A stretch of 64,000 nt of DNA from NCBI RefSeq assembly GCF_009811795.1, contig NZ_BLJE01000001.1, positions 682,001 through 746,000 of the forward strand, in the 5' to 3' direction. This DNA is from Litoreibacter roseus (GTDB taxonomy: Bacteria; Pseudomonadota; Alphaproteobacteria; Rhodobacterales; Rhodobacteraceae). The stretch's first letter is position 1, and each line of letters begins with the position of its first letter. Position numbers and translations under genes: made by a program. Shown here one piece after another: positions 52,121-60,743 of the stretch. The notes under the pieces were generated by a model that worked only from the letters and a program-made list of their open reading frames with translations, was not told the DNA's origin and ran no database searches.

Positions 52121-53145
52121 GTCGGTGCGTCCTCCCGCATGAAACCTTGGGTCTTGAGATCATCCCAGAGTGCGGCAGGAATTTCTGCGTTGGCGGCTTT
52201 GAGATTGCTTTCCATCTCCTGAACGCCCTGACCGCCCGGAATGACCGAGACGGTTGTCGGATGCAGCAGCGGGAACTGAAATGCAGCGTCGATCATATCG
52301 ACATCGTGATCTGCACAAATCGCCTCAATCCGGGCCACCCGGTTCATAATCTCGGGCGGCGCCGGGTCGTAGTTGTAATAGGCGCCCTCGACAGCGCCGG
52401 TCGCGAGAATACCCGAATTGTAAGGGCCGCCCGTGACAATCCCGATCCCGCGCGCGTGGCAGAGTGGTAAAAAACTGTCCAGCGCGCCTTGTTCCAGAAG
52501 GGTATAACGCCCGGCCAGAAGGAAGAGGTCGAAATCACCGCGCTCGGCCAAGGTCTGGCAAACCTCCCATTCATTGATGCCACCGCCTATGCCCGCGACT
52601 GTGCCTTCGTCGCGCAGTTTGATCATCGCGTCATAGCCACCCTTATCGAAGAACTCGGCGACTCTTGCATCTGACGCCCCCTGCGACCCGTGTGTGAAAA
52701 CGCAGAGATCGTGAACGTAGAGGATGTCGATCCGGTGCACGCCAAGCCTCGCCAGTGAAAACTCGACCGATCGCATAACGCCGTCATAGCTATAGTCGAA
52801 CACTTCCTGGCGGGGCGGCACCTCAAACCATTTGCCGAATCCGCTTCGCTCGTCAGGGGGGCAAGGTTGCATCAGTCGACCGACCTTCGAGGACAGAACG
52901 TAGTCATCGCGCGGCTTATCTCGGAGAAATGAATTCAGCCGTGTTTCCGCCAATCCCAAACCGTAGAGGGGCGCGGTGTCATAATATCGAACGCCCCCCG
53001 CCCATGCGGCGTCCAGCGTCGCGCGAGCCTCTTCATCACTGATCGCTTTATAGAGGTTACCCAATGGCGCTGTACCGAACCCAAGTTCCGTGAACGTCAG
53101 CCCGCCGGTGCCCCGTCGGTCCCATGTCCGTGTCTTCAACCCCAT
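52117..53145 (-). CDS. aldo/keto reductase (L-fucose or D-threo-aldose dehydrogenase-like)
   Basis: A 342-residue AKR. Catalytic tetrad is in place: Asp and Tyr in RYYDTAPLYGLG, Lys in LSSKVGRLM and His in DILYVHDLC. The N-terminus (WDRRGTGGLTFTELGFGTAPLGNLY) is that of the D-threo-aldose 1-dehydrogenase group that oxidises L-fucose or similar sugars. Starts at ATG 53145, 6 bp after an 11-base G tract that acts as ribosome-binding site. Operon with the lactonase. Confidence 0.9.
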   Translation of the reverse strand: MGLKTRTWDRRGTGGLTFTELGFGTAPLGNLYKAISDEEARATLDAAWAGGVRYYDTAPLYGLGLAETRLNSFLRDKPRDDYVLSSKVGRLMQPCPPDERSGFGKWFEVPPRQEVFDYSYDGVMRSVEFSLARLGVHRIDILYVHDLCVFTHGSQGASDARVAEFFDKGGYDAMIKLRDEGTVAGIGGGINEWEVCQTLAERGDFDLFLLAGRYTLLEQGALDSFLPLCHARGIGIVTGGPYNSGILATGAVEGAYYNYDPAPPEIMNRVARIEAICADHDVDMIDAAFQFPLLHPTTVSVIPGGQGVQEMESNLKAANAEIPAALWDDLKTQGFMREDAPT

Positions 53146-53151
53146 GGATTT

Positions 53152-53162
53152 CCCCCCCCCCC
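53152..53162 (-). promoter_or_regulatory. 11-G homopolymer as ribosome-binding site of the aldo/keto reductase
   Basis: Eleven consecutive C on the plus strand (G on the coding strand) end 6 bases before the ATG. It is the only Shine-Dalgarno-like element, and homopolymers of this length are prone to length change. Confidence 0.7.
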
Positions 53163-53244
53163 ATTTATCTGCCCAAACACGATAACGGAGTTTCCCTTTG
53201 CGTAAACAGGGTTTGGCGTCTTAGGGTTCAGATCGGGGGGATTG

Positions 53245-54051
53245 ATGCGCAACCAGTTCAAAGAAATACTCAGCACATCTAAACCTGTGATCGGCATGGT
53301 TCATCTTGGTGCATTGCCCGGTGCGCCGCTCTATGATCAAGCCGGTGGTTTGGAGCGGCTTGTTGCAGATGCCCGGGCTGATCTCACCGCACTGCAGGGC
53401 GCAGGTTTCGACGCGGTTATGTTCGGTAACGAAAATGACCGCCCGTACCAGTTCAAGGTGGATACCGCCTCGACCGCCGCGATGGCTTACGTGATCGGGC
53501 AACTCAAATCAGTGATTGACGTGCCATTCGGAGTGAATGTTCTGTGGGATCCGATGGCCACTGTCGCTCTGGGGGCCACCACAGGCGCGCAGTTTGTGCG
53601 TGAGATATTCACCGGGCAGTACGCATCTGACATGGGTGCATGGACGCCCGATGCGGGTGCAGCGATGCGCTATCGCAATCGTTTGGGGCGGGCTGATATG
53701 GCGATGCTTTACAACGTATCGGCTGAGTTTGCGCATTCGTTGGACGCCCGTTCTTTACCGGATCGGGCACGCAGTACAGTCTTTTCATCTATTCCCGACG
53801 CCGTTCTGGTCTCGGGTCAAATCACCGGCGAGGCAGCCACGCTGTCCGATTTGGAAGCTGTCAAAGCCGTCTTGCCGCACACGCCGGTTCTGGCAAATAC
53901 AGGCGTTACCCATGATAGCGTTGCGGATGTTTTGGCCGTCGCAGATGGCTGTATCATTGGCTCAGCCCTCAAGGTCGACGGGGATACGTGGAACGCAGTC
54001 GACCCCGACCGTGCGCAGGCGTTCATGGACCGCGTGAGGACGCTGCGATGA
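53245..54051 (+). CDS. BtpA/SgcQ-family TIM-barrel protein
   Basis: A 268-residue BtpA/SgcQ-family protein. Seen: KPVIGMVHLGALPGAPLY at the start, GFDAVMFGNENDRPY, DVPFGVNVLWDP and a C-terminal GVTHDSVADVLAVADGCIIGSALKVDG phosphate-binding-like segment. ATG at 53245 with a G-rich ribosome site; the TTG at 53242 is less likely. Followed by M42 and kinase genes, which is the sgcQ-sgcX arrangement of the E. coli sgc operon without its PTS genes. Confidence 0.88.
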   Translation: MRNQFKEILSTSKPVIGMVHLGALPGAPLYDQAGGLERLVADARADLTALQGAGFDAVMFGNENDRPYQFKVDTASTAAMAYVIGQLKSVIDVPFGVNVLWDPMATVALGATTGAQFVREIFTGQYASDMGAWTPDAGAAMRYRNRLGRADMAMLYNVSAEFAHSLDARSLPDRARSTVFSSIPDAVLVSGQITGEAATLSDLEAVKAVLPHTPVLANTGVTHDSVADVLAVADGCIIGSALKVDGDTWNAVDPDRAQAFMDRVRTLR

Positions 54052-55142
54052 TGCGCGATCTGCTTATGTTGCTGATGCAGATCCCGGGGCTGTCCGGAAA
54101 TGAAGATCGCGTGCGACAGGCAATTTCCAAGACGCTCGCTGATCTATGTGTTGAGAGCCGAAGCGATCGGCTTGGCAACCTGGTCGCCACCTTTGAGGGT
54201 GATCCGGGTGCTCCATCGGTGATGCTGTTCACGCACATGGATCAACTGGGGTTTGTCGTTCGAAAGGTAGAGCCGGACGGTTTTCTGCGGTTGGAGCGTT
54301 TGGGCGGCGTTCCGGAACGGGCGCTTGCATCGCAGGCTGTGCTGATTTGCGTCGGGCAAGGACGCGATGTGCCGGGGGTCATCGCGAACAAGAGCCATCA
54401 CGCGACCCCGCCGGGCGAGAAGTATCATGTTGTCCCATACCGAGAACTCTATGTCGACGCGGGCTTTGCGTCCGCAGAGGAGGTCGCGGAAGCCGGAATC
54501 CAGATCGGGACCCCGGTTGTCTATCGCCCTCAGAGCTTTGCATTGGGGCCGCACCGTGTTGCAGGCACCAGCGTGGATGATCGTGCAGGATGCGCCGTTT
54601 TGCTTGGTCTTGCCGCTGATCTTGCTGCACGAAAAAGTGGTCCGACGGTGCATCTGGCGTTCACGGTTCAGGAAGAATTCAACCTGCGAGGCGCGTTGCC
54701 CTTGGCCCAGGATCTGAAACCTGACATCGCTATTCAAATCGACCTGATGTTGGCGAGCGATACGCCAGACAGCAAAGAGTTGGGTGACATGTACCTTGGG
54801 GCAGGGCCGGGGATGAGCCTCTATTCCTTTCATGGGCGCGGCACTTTGAACGGTGTCCTGCCGCATCCTGCCTTGGTCCGACTTTTCGAGGCTAGTGCTG
54901 AAGCGCAGGGATTGACGCTTCAACGCAGCGCGCAAACGGGTGTGTTGACGGATCTGTCCTATGTTCAGCATGTTGGCGCCGGTGTTGCGAGCATTGATCT
55001 GGGGTTTCCGATGCGGTTTTCCCACTCCAGTCTTGAGGTGTGCGATCTGCGCGATCTGGACGCGCTTGTGATGCTGCTTGGTGAAGGCGTGTCTCGGATT
55101 GGCCCGGATTTTTCGCTAAACAGGGATGAGGGGCAGGCGTGA
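54048..55142 (+). CDS. M42-family metallopeptidase (SgcX-like)
   Basis: A 364-residue M42 family protein. Metal ligands are in FTHMDQLG, VDDRAG, the catalytic pair QEEFNLRG, an Asp in QIDLMLA and a final His in MRFSHSS. Families of this type act as aminopeptidases but SgcX-type members occur in sugar operons with unknown substrate. Starts within ATGATG overlapping the upstream stop; either ATG may be used. Confidence 0.88.
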   Translation: MMRDLLMLLMQIPGLSGNEDRVRQAISKTLADLCVESRSDRLGNLVATFEGDPGAPSVMLFTHMDQLGFVVRKVEPDGFLRLERLGGVPERALASQAVLICVGQGRDVPGVIANKSHHATPPGEKYHVVPYRELYVDAGFASAEEVAEAGIQIGTPVVYRPQSFALGPHRVAGTSVDDRAGCAVLLGLAADLAARKSGPTVHLAFTVQEEFNLRGALPLAQDLKPDIAIQIDLMLASDTPDSKELGDMYLGAGPGMSLYSFHGRGTLNGVLPHPALVRLFEASAEAQGLTLQRSAQTGVLTDLSYVQHVGAGVASIDLGFPMRFSHSSLEVCDLRDLDALVMLLGEGVSRIGPDFSLNRDEGQA

Positions 55143-56635
55143 GCTATACACTCGGGATTGATATCGGCACATATGAGACCAAGGGCGTTCTTGTCGATCA
55201 CGAGGGTCGCGTTGTCGCTCAGGCGGCGCGCGGTCATAAGATGCTGGTCCCGCAACCGGGCTGGGCCGAACACAGACCAGAGGAAGATTGGTGGGAAGAT
55301 TTTGTCCACGTTTGCAAGGCGTTGCTATCCGAAAGTGATGTCGATCCGCAGAACATAAAAGCCGTCGGATGTAGCGCGATCGGACCATGTATGCTGCCCG
55401 TCGACGATGAAGGCGCGCCGCTGATGAACGCCGTGCTCTATGGCGTCGACGGTCGTGCCGAGGTCGAGGTTCGGGATCTGACTGATCGGATCGGCGAGGA
55501 CGTCTTGGTGAAGCGCTGCGGCAACGCCCTGACATCGCAATCAGTCGGTCCGAAGATCCTATGGCTCAAGCGGCAGCGGCCAGATATTTACAGGAAGACG
55601 GCACAAATCTTTACCTCAACCAGCTTTCTGGTTCGACGTCTGACCGACCAGAACGTCATCGATCACTACACGGCCGCAAACTTCACGCCGCTTTACGATA
55701 TTGCGGCGCAGAACTGGACCGATGATCTTGCTGACGACATTATCGACCTGGAAAAGCTGCCCCACTTGATGTGGTCTGATGAAATTGCCGGGCACATCAC
55801 CGCGCAAGCGGCGCAGGCAACCGGTCTCGCCGAAGGAACGCCTGTTACCGCCGGAACTATAGATGCGGCGGCAGAGGCGCTGTCGGTCGGCGTCGATCAA
55901 CCGGGCGATATGATGATGATGTATGGCTCGACCATTTTCATGATCCTCAGAACCGCGCAGCACGTGAGTGACGCGCGACTCTGGTCCGCGCCATGGCTCT
56001 TTCGGGGAGAATTCGCGGCCATGGCAGGCCTTGCGACAAGTGGGACGCTGACCCACTGGTTCCGGGACCAGATAGCGCGCGACCTTGATGCGGCAGAGGC
56101 GTTCCCGCTGCTTGCCGCTGAAGCAGGCGCCTCGAAACCGGGCGCAAACGGTCTACTATTCCTCCCCTATTTCTCAGGAGAACGGACGCCAATCCACGAC
56201 ACGCATGCCAAAGGCGCAGTCTTTGGACTAAATCTGACCCATACGCGCGGGGATATGTACCGGGCGGTGATCGAAGGTATCGCTTACGGCACGCGGCACG
56301 TAACCGAAACGTTTGCTGATCTAGGGCAGCAGGCGACGCGACTGCTGGCTGTGGGTGGCGGGACGAAGAACACGCTTTGGCTCCAATCAACCTCAGATGT
56401 CACCGGGATTGACCAGACAGTGTGCCAAGTGACAACCGGTGCAAGCTACGGGGACGCATTTCTTGCGGCTTTGGCCATCGGCGCAGTTCAGCGGTCGGAT
56501 CTGAGCCAATGGAACCCCGCTGTCCAAGACGTGCACGCAGCGCACTATCCAATTTACGACAAGCAATACGCCCTATTTCGCAAGCTCTACGAGCAAACCA
56601 AGGATATCGCAGCCGAGCTTAGCGCACCCGCCTGA
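55139..56635 (+). CDS. FGGY-family carbohydrate kinase
   Basis: A 498-residue FGGY kinase (xylulokinase-like). N-terminal phosphate loop DIGTYETKGVLVD, WWEDF segment, the conserved YGSTIFMIL, and C-terminal VGGGTKNTLWLQSTSDVTG. Start at GTG 55139 (GTGA overlap with the M42 stop). Phosphorylates a pentose, hexose or their ketoses; the exact sugar is unknown. Third gene of the BtpA-M42-kinase operon. Confidence 0.9.
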   Translation: MSYTLGIDIGTYETKGVLVDHEGRVVAQAARGHKMLVPQPGWAEHRPEEDWWEDFVHVCKALLSESDVDPQNIKAVGCSAIGPCMLPVDDEGAPLMNAVLYGVDGRAEVEVRDLTDRIGEDVLVKRCGNALTSQSVGPKILWLKRQRPDIYRKTAQIFTSTSFLVRRLTDQNVIDHYTAANFTPLYDIAAQNWTDDLADDIIDLEKLPHLMWSDEIAGHITAQAAQATGLAEGTPVTAGTIDAAAEALSVGVDQPGDMMMMYGSTIFMILRTAQHVSDARLWSAPWLFRGEFAAMAGLATSGTLTHWFRDQIARDLDAAEAFPLLAAEAGASKPGANGLLFLPYFSGERTPIHDTHAKGAVFGLNLTHTRGDMYRAVIEGIAYGTRHVTETFADLGQQATRLLAVGGGTKNTLWLQSTSDVTGIDQTVCQVTTGASYGDAFLAALAIGAVQRSDLSQWNPAVQDVHAAHYPIYDKQYALFRKLYEQTKDIAAELSAPA

Positions 56636-56648
56636 TCCCGAACCGCAC

Positions 56649-57242
56649 TCATAGCGTGCTGATCGCTGTCATCTCTTCCGCCATGCGCCATCCATGTCTG
56701 ACTTTCATATCGGGCAGGGTCATCTGCCAGATGCAACCGCCGCGCTTCTGGTCGTAGACGCGACTGATCGGAAGCTCGGCATAATGGCAATAAAGCAGCG
56801 TTCCGACCGCGCCATGGCCGATGCAAAGAATGTCGCCCTTGGGCGCTTTTGCGATGACGTCTACGGCAGCTTTAACGATGCGGTCTTGCGCATCCACTGC
56901 CCGTTCCCATCCTCTGACGGACATATCCGGCTCTGCGAAAAACGCATCGGCCATTGCCTCGAACTCAGCGCCGGGTAGAAATCCGGTGGCGCTGCGATCA
57001 TTTTCGCCCATGTCTGCGCGGGCCGTTGACTCGATGCCCAACCGTTCGCACAGAATGTCGCCGGCCATTTGCGCCTTCCGTTCGGTGCTGGTGTAGATAT
57101 GCCCAACGTAATTCAGCCAGGGGGCCCGGGACAGCGATACCATGCGGTGCTGGCCCATGTCTGATAGCGGCCAATCCGGGGCCGGAACATCGTCATCAAT
57201 CACGACTTCCGGATGGCTCAGGTAGATGAAATGTCTGATCAG
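56649..57242 (-). CDS. histidine phosphatase-family protein starting at an apparent CTG codon
   Basis: The frame from the usual GTG at 57203 lacks the N-terminal part of the fold. Reading back 13 codons to CTG at 57242 adds IRHFIYLSHPEVV, the beta-strand and catalytic histidine region of the histidine phosphatase fold. An in-frame TGA lies just beyond, and no ATG, GTG or TTG precedes the strand. The CTG overlaps the dddP stop (CTGA). The RHG arginine is a Ser (SHPE). Later GHGAVGT keeps the second histidine. 197 residues, function unknown. Confidence 0.7.
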   Translation of the reverse strand: MIRHFIYLSHPEVVIDDDVPAPDWPLSDMGQHRMVSLSRAPWLNYVGHIYTSTERKAQMAGDILCERLGIESTARADMGENDRSATGFLPGAEFEAMADAFFAEPDMSVRGWERAVDAQDRIVKAAVDVIAKAPKGDILCIGHGAVGTLLYCHYAELPISRVYDQKRGGCIWQMTLPDMKVRHGWRMAEEMTAISTL

Positions 57243-58582
57243 AAATCTTTCGTAAGCTGAAAATCATGGGGATACCGGGTCAGGTTCTCGTAACCGTCTT
57301 CAGTAATCAACACCTGATCTTCCAGCTTGATCGAAAAGTCACCCCCAACTTCGCCAACCAACGCTTCGACGCAGAGTACCATGCCGGGCTCTGCAACCGT
57401 GTCAAATGCACCGGGCACCATGTGATCCGGATAGGCGATTATGGGCCATTCATCACACAGACCGACGCCGTGCATAAGACAACCATACTTCTGAGCTTGA
57501 TATTTATCCGGCAAGACATGCGTGTTTCGACTGAGATCTTCAAACCGCACACCGGGTCGCAGCATCTGCATGTTGGTCTCAATATGCTCTACCGCAGTCT
57601 TATAGGCCTCAATCATATCAGGCCGCGGCGGTCGGTCGCCGATCCACCACGTGCGGGAGATATCGACGCAGATCCCATATGCGCCGACGAGATCTGTATC
57701 GAAGGCCAGAATTTCATTCGCTTGCGTAATACGTGGACCACATTCCTGAAACCATGGATTGGTGCGGGGACCGGAGGTCAGCAACCGGGTTTCGATCCAT
57801 TCTCCGCCGCGCTTGATATTGTCGGCATGGAGCACCGCCCAGATATCATCTTCGGTCGTGACGCCGTCGCCCATATGAGTTCGCGCGAAGTCTTCCATTG
57901 CAGAGATAGACGCTTCGCACGCGTGGGAGGCGCAGCGCATTGCGCGGATCTCATCTGGTCCCTTCACAGACCGTGCGCGTTCCGTCACGGCCTCACCGTC
58001 CATCACCTCAAGGCCGAGGTTTTCGAGTGCTCGCAAGCCATGGACCATGATCTTGTCGACGGCGAGACGCCTGTTATGTCCGGCATGCGCGCTTAGAACA
58101 TCGGCAACCTCGGCCGCGAAGGTGCTGGCGGCCGCCTCTGACTTGTCACCGGTCGCGAAGTAATACATCGAGGCGCCGGATCTCTGTTCGCGGACCAAAG
58201 GATTGAATTCGCTCAGAAACGGCGAGTTCTTGTAGTCCCAGATCACCATGTAGCCATCCGCACACAACAGCACTGCGCGAAATGGGTTGTGTGTGTTCCA
58301 AAGCTGCATATTTGTGCTGTCGGTCGCGTAGCGGATGTTCAGTGGATCGAACATCAAAAGGCCACCATAGTCCCGCGCCGTGATCTGATCTATCAGTCGG
58401 GTCCAGCGAAAGGTCCGCATCCGCAAAAGATCGGGCAGTTCCAGCCCTGCGTCCGCCCATTCCTCGTAGGCCAGCATTGTGGGCCCGATTTCCATGCGGT
58501 CATTGCGGTTGAGGTTTCCGTCGCCGAGATGATCGCCCGCATTTGGGTCGATCTTTCGGTCATCGCGATGATGCAGGTTCAT
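57239..58582 (-). CDS. dddP: DMSP lyase DddP (M24-family metalloenzyme)
   Basis: Cleaves dimethylsulfoniopropionate to dimethylsulfide and acrylate. With ATG at 58582 (after GGGAGG) the protein has 447 residues and the residues reported for characterised DddP fall at the same positions: Asp295, Asp297, Asp307, His371, Glu406 and Glu421 as metal ligands, with Tyr366 and Asp377 nearby. Segments LMFDPLNIRYATDSTNMQLWN and CLMHGVGLCDEWP are characteristic. No membrane or signal segments. A longer frame starting at 58654 is rejected. Coupled to the histidine phosphatase gene. Confidence 0.95.
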   Translation of the reverse strand: MNLHHRDDRKIDPNAGDHLGDGNLNRNDRMEIGPTMLAYEEWADAGLELPDLLRMRTFRWTRLIDQITARDYGGLLMFDPLNIRYATDSTNMQLWNTHNPFRAVLLCADGYMVIWDYKNSPFLSEFNPLVREQRSGASMYYFATGDKSEAAASTFAAEVADVLSAHAGHNRRLAVDKIMVHGLRALENLGLEVMDGEAVTERARSVKGPDEIRAMRCASHACEASISAMEDFARTHMGDGVTTEDDIWAVLHADNIKRGGEWIETRLLTSGPRTNPWFQECGPRITQANEILAFDTDLVGAYGICVDISRTWWIGDRPPRPDMIEAYKTAVEHIETNMQMLRPGVRFEDLSRNTHVLPDKYQAQKYGCLMHGVGLCDEWPIIAYPDHMVPGAFDTVAEPGMVLCVEALVGEVGGDFSIKLEDQVLITEDGYENLTRYPHDFQLTKDF

Positions 58583-58668
58583 GCTGTCATCCTCCCTGAG
58601 GTAAAGATGGAAGCCGGTTTCTGCCCATGCTAGGCAAAATACGTCACTCCGCATGTCGATTTAAGAGC

Positions 58669-59472
58669 ATGAATACCGCCATCTGTCAGAAATCCTTACC
58701 TTTCGCGCCGTGGATGCAGGCTGTGTCGCGCCGGTTGCCCGGGGTTCAGCCCGTGTCGCTGGAAGAATGGCTTCAGGTTGATGATGCGTATTCCGCGCAA
58801 ATGACATACCGGGCGCGGCTTGTTTCCGGCAAAGGACAACAGGTGTTGCGCTGCGATCCAGCGTGTCGCGACGCCGCCTGCGAACTGTTGGGAATGGTTC
58901 TGACGCACATCCCACGCCTGGGTTTTGAGTTTGTTGGGGATGGGTCAGTCCTCCGCCCCGACGGTGTGAGTGTCCAACTCGATAACGCGCGCCCGCTTTG
59001 GACCCTGTCGCAATTGGTTCAGGAAGACTTTCTCATCCTGCAAAAAGAAGGGGACCGTCACGTGCTGCGGGGCGCGTTGCTGTGTTTCCCTGCCAGTTGG
59101 GCGCTGGACCAAAAATTCGGACATGGACTAACGGAGATCCACACGCCGGTTGAGGAATACGACGACAACATCGCGCGACGGGTTGAGCGACTGTTTCACG
59201 CGGCGCGGGCGGGGCAACCCTTGATGCGGGCCAATGCGCTGCGGTATCGCGACCCTGACCTCTACCATCCTCGGCGTGGCTCCGACACAGACCGAAGCGC
59301 GGGGACCTATATTCGGTCTGAGCGCCAGACAATCCTCCGGTTGCCGGAAACCGGTGCTGTCGTGTTCTCGATACATACATATCTGGTGCGGGAGGCGGAC
59401 CTTAGCCCTGACCAGACCGCCGGTCTTTTGCGCCATCCGATTGAGATGCCCGCGGGCGAGATGACCCCTTGA
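58669..59472 (+). CDS. DUF3445 haem-dependent oxidative N-demethylase-family protein
   Basis: A 267-residue protein of the DUF3445 (HODM) family. Typical segment: CFPASWALDQKFGHGLTEIHTPVEEYDDNIARRVERLF, followed by LMRANALRYRDPDLYH. Characterised relatives demethylate dimethylamine using haem and non-haem iron. Divergent from dddP, 86 bp apart. The next methyltransferase gene starts on the TTGA overlap. Confidence 0.85.
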   Translation: MNTAICQKSLPFAPWMQAVSRRLPGVQPVSLEEWLQVDDAYSAQMTYRARLVSGKGQQVLRCDPACRDAACELLGMVLTHIPRLGFEFVGDGSVLRPDGVSVQLDNARPLWTLSQLVQEDFLILQKEGDRHVLRGALLCFPASWALDQKFGHGLTEIHTPVEEYDDNIARRVERLFHAARAGQPLMRANALRYRDPDLYHPRRGSDTDRSAGTYIRSERQTILRLPETGAVVFSIHTYLVREADLSPDQTAGLLRHPIEMPAGEMTP

Positions 59473-60668
59473 CTGACCAAGATGCCCATGAGCCGCTACC
59501 ATTCCCGGACCGTGATCCGGCAGATGAACCCGCGCGTTTGCAGGTTACGTCGCCGTCCCATCCGCTTGAGGTTGACCACTTCCTCTTTAAAGGGCGCCGG
59601 GACTGGTCACAGGGTGTCCGCATTTTGGTCGCCGGTGGCGGCACCGGGGACGCACTGATCCAGATGGCGCAAGTGCTTACAACGGCGGGAAAACCCTATG
59701 AGATCATCTATCTTGATACCGCGATCAACGCCCGCGCGATCGCGGAGGCGCGTGCCGCAGCGCGCGGGCTGACGGGGGTCCGGTTTGAAACAGGGTCCCT
59801 TCTTGACGCCGCGCGGTTCGATCTTTTCGACTACATCGATTGCGCCGGCGTTTTGCACCACCTTGCCGATCCGCAGGCTGGCATAGACGCCCTCGCAGGG
59901 GCTTTGGCATCCGGTGGGGGAATTGGACTTTCGGTCGCTGCGCCGTTCGGGCGCGAGGGGGTTTTAGCCCTTCAGAAGGCCTTCGCCGAGACTATCCCGC
60001 AAGGCGACCCCGTGAAGCGTCTTGCCGCCGCGCGGGCGGTTTTCGCCCGTATTCCTCAACGCCATGCCGTCCTGAGTAATCCGCATCTTCGGGCTCAGAT
60101 TGCCACGGATGCGGGCTTCTATGATCTGTTGCTCAAAGGTCCAGACCAGCCTTTTGCAATGGATCAGCTGATGGAAGCATTGACGGCAGCGGGACTGGCC
60201 GCGACGGGATTGCCGCAAGCACATCTGTACGATCTCGCCCGGTTTTTCCCTGAAGACCTTGAGGACATATCCCCGGTCGCTGCGATGGCGCTGGCGGAGA
60301 AATTGGATGGTACAATCAGATCGCATGCGCTTTATGCCACCCATGCAGGCTTGGCAGAGGGCCGGGTTGCGCAGGGGCTTGATGCAGCCGATGTACCACA
60401 TCTGCGCGGTGCGTCCGGCCTCAACCTCGCAAAAATGGTGGCAGCGAAGGGCGCACTTTCCATAGCGTTGAGCGGTGCGCGAACGGTTCTTCCCGTGCCT
60501 GCATCCGCAGCGCCGATCCTTGCAGGCATCACCGGCCACAAGACACTGGGGCAGTTGCGGGAAGCGGTTGGGTTGGACACCGTCAGCTGGGGCCCGCTCT
60601 GGTCTACGCTGCACCGCGATCTCACACGCTTTGGTCTTCTGCGCTATTCGCGCCTGTTGGTATCTTGA
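59469..60668 (+). CDS. class I SAM-dependent methyltransferase (substrate unknown)
   Basis: A 399-residue protein. The SAM site is VRILVAGGGTGDALIQMAQ with YLDTAINARAIAEARAAARG and the acidic-loop IDCAGVLHHLADPQAG. The C-terminal 200 residues have no recognised domain. Starts at TTG 59469, overlapping the DUF3445 stop as TTGA; no other in-frame start fits. Coupling suggests a shared pathway on methylated amines or a related substrate. Confidence 0.8.
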   Translation: MTDQDAHEPLPFPDRDPADEPARLQVTSPSHPLEVDHFLFKGRRDWSQGVRILVAGGGTGDALIQMAQVLTTAGKPYEIIYLDTAINARAIAEARAAARGLTGVRFETGSLLDAARFDLFDYIDCAGVLHHLADPQAGIDALAGALASGGGIGLSVAAPFGREGVLALQKAFAETIPQGDPVKRLAAARAVFARIPQRHAVLSNPHLRAQIATDAGFYDLLLKGPDQPFAMDQLMEALTAAGLAATGLPQAHLYDLARFFPEDLEDISPVAAMALAEKLDGTIRSHALYATHAGLAEGRVAQGLDAADVPHLRGASGLNLAKMVAAKGALSIALSGARTVLPVPASAAPILAGITGHKTLGQLREAVGLDTVSWGPLWSTLHRDLTRFGLLRYSRLLVS

Positions 60669-60743
60669 TCGCTGGCTGATAAACAACTGGCTCGACTGCA
60701 CGGCCTTTGCTAGCGTGCTCCAATTTGAGGAGGAGAGCACCCG

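Noticed and set aside
54144-55025. 293-codon frame antisense to the M42 gene
   Set aside because: Shadow frame; the M42 ligands on the opposite strand are unambiguous.
57203-57205. GTG as the start of the histidine phosphatase-family gene
   Set aside because: Would delete the first strand and the active-site histidine. The upstream CTG fits better, although it is non-canonical.
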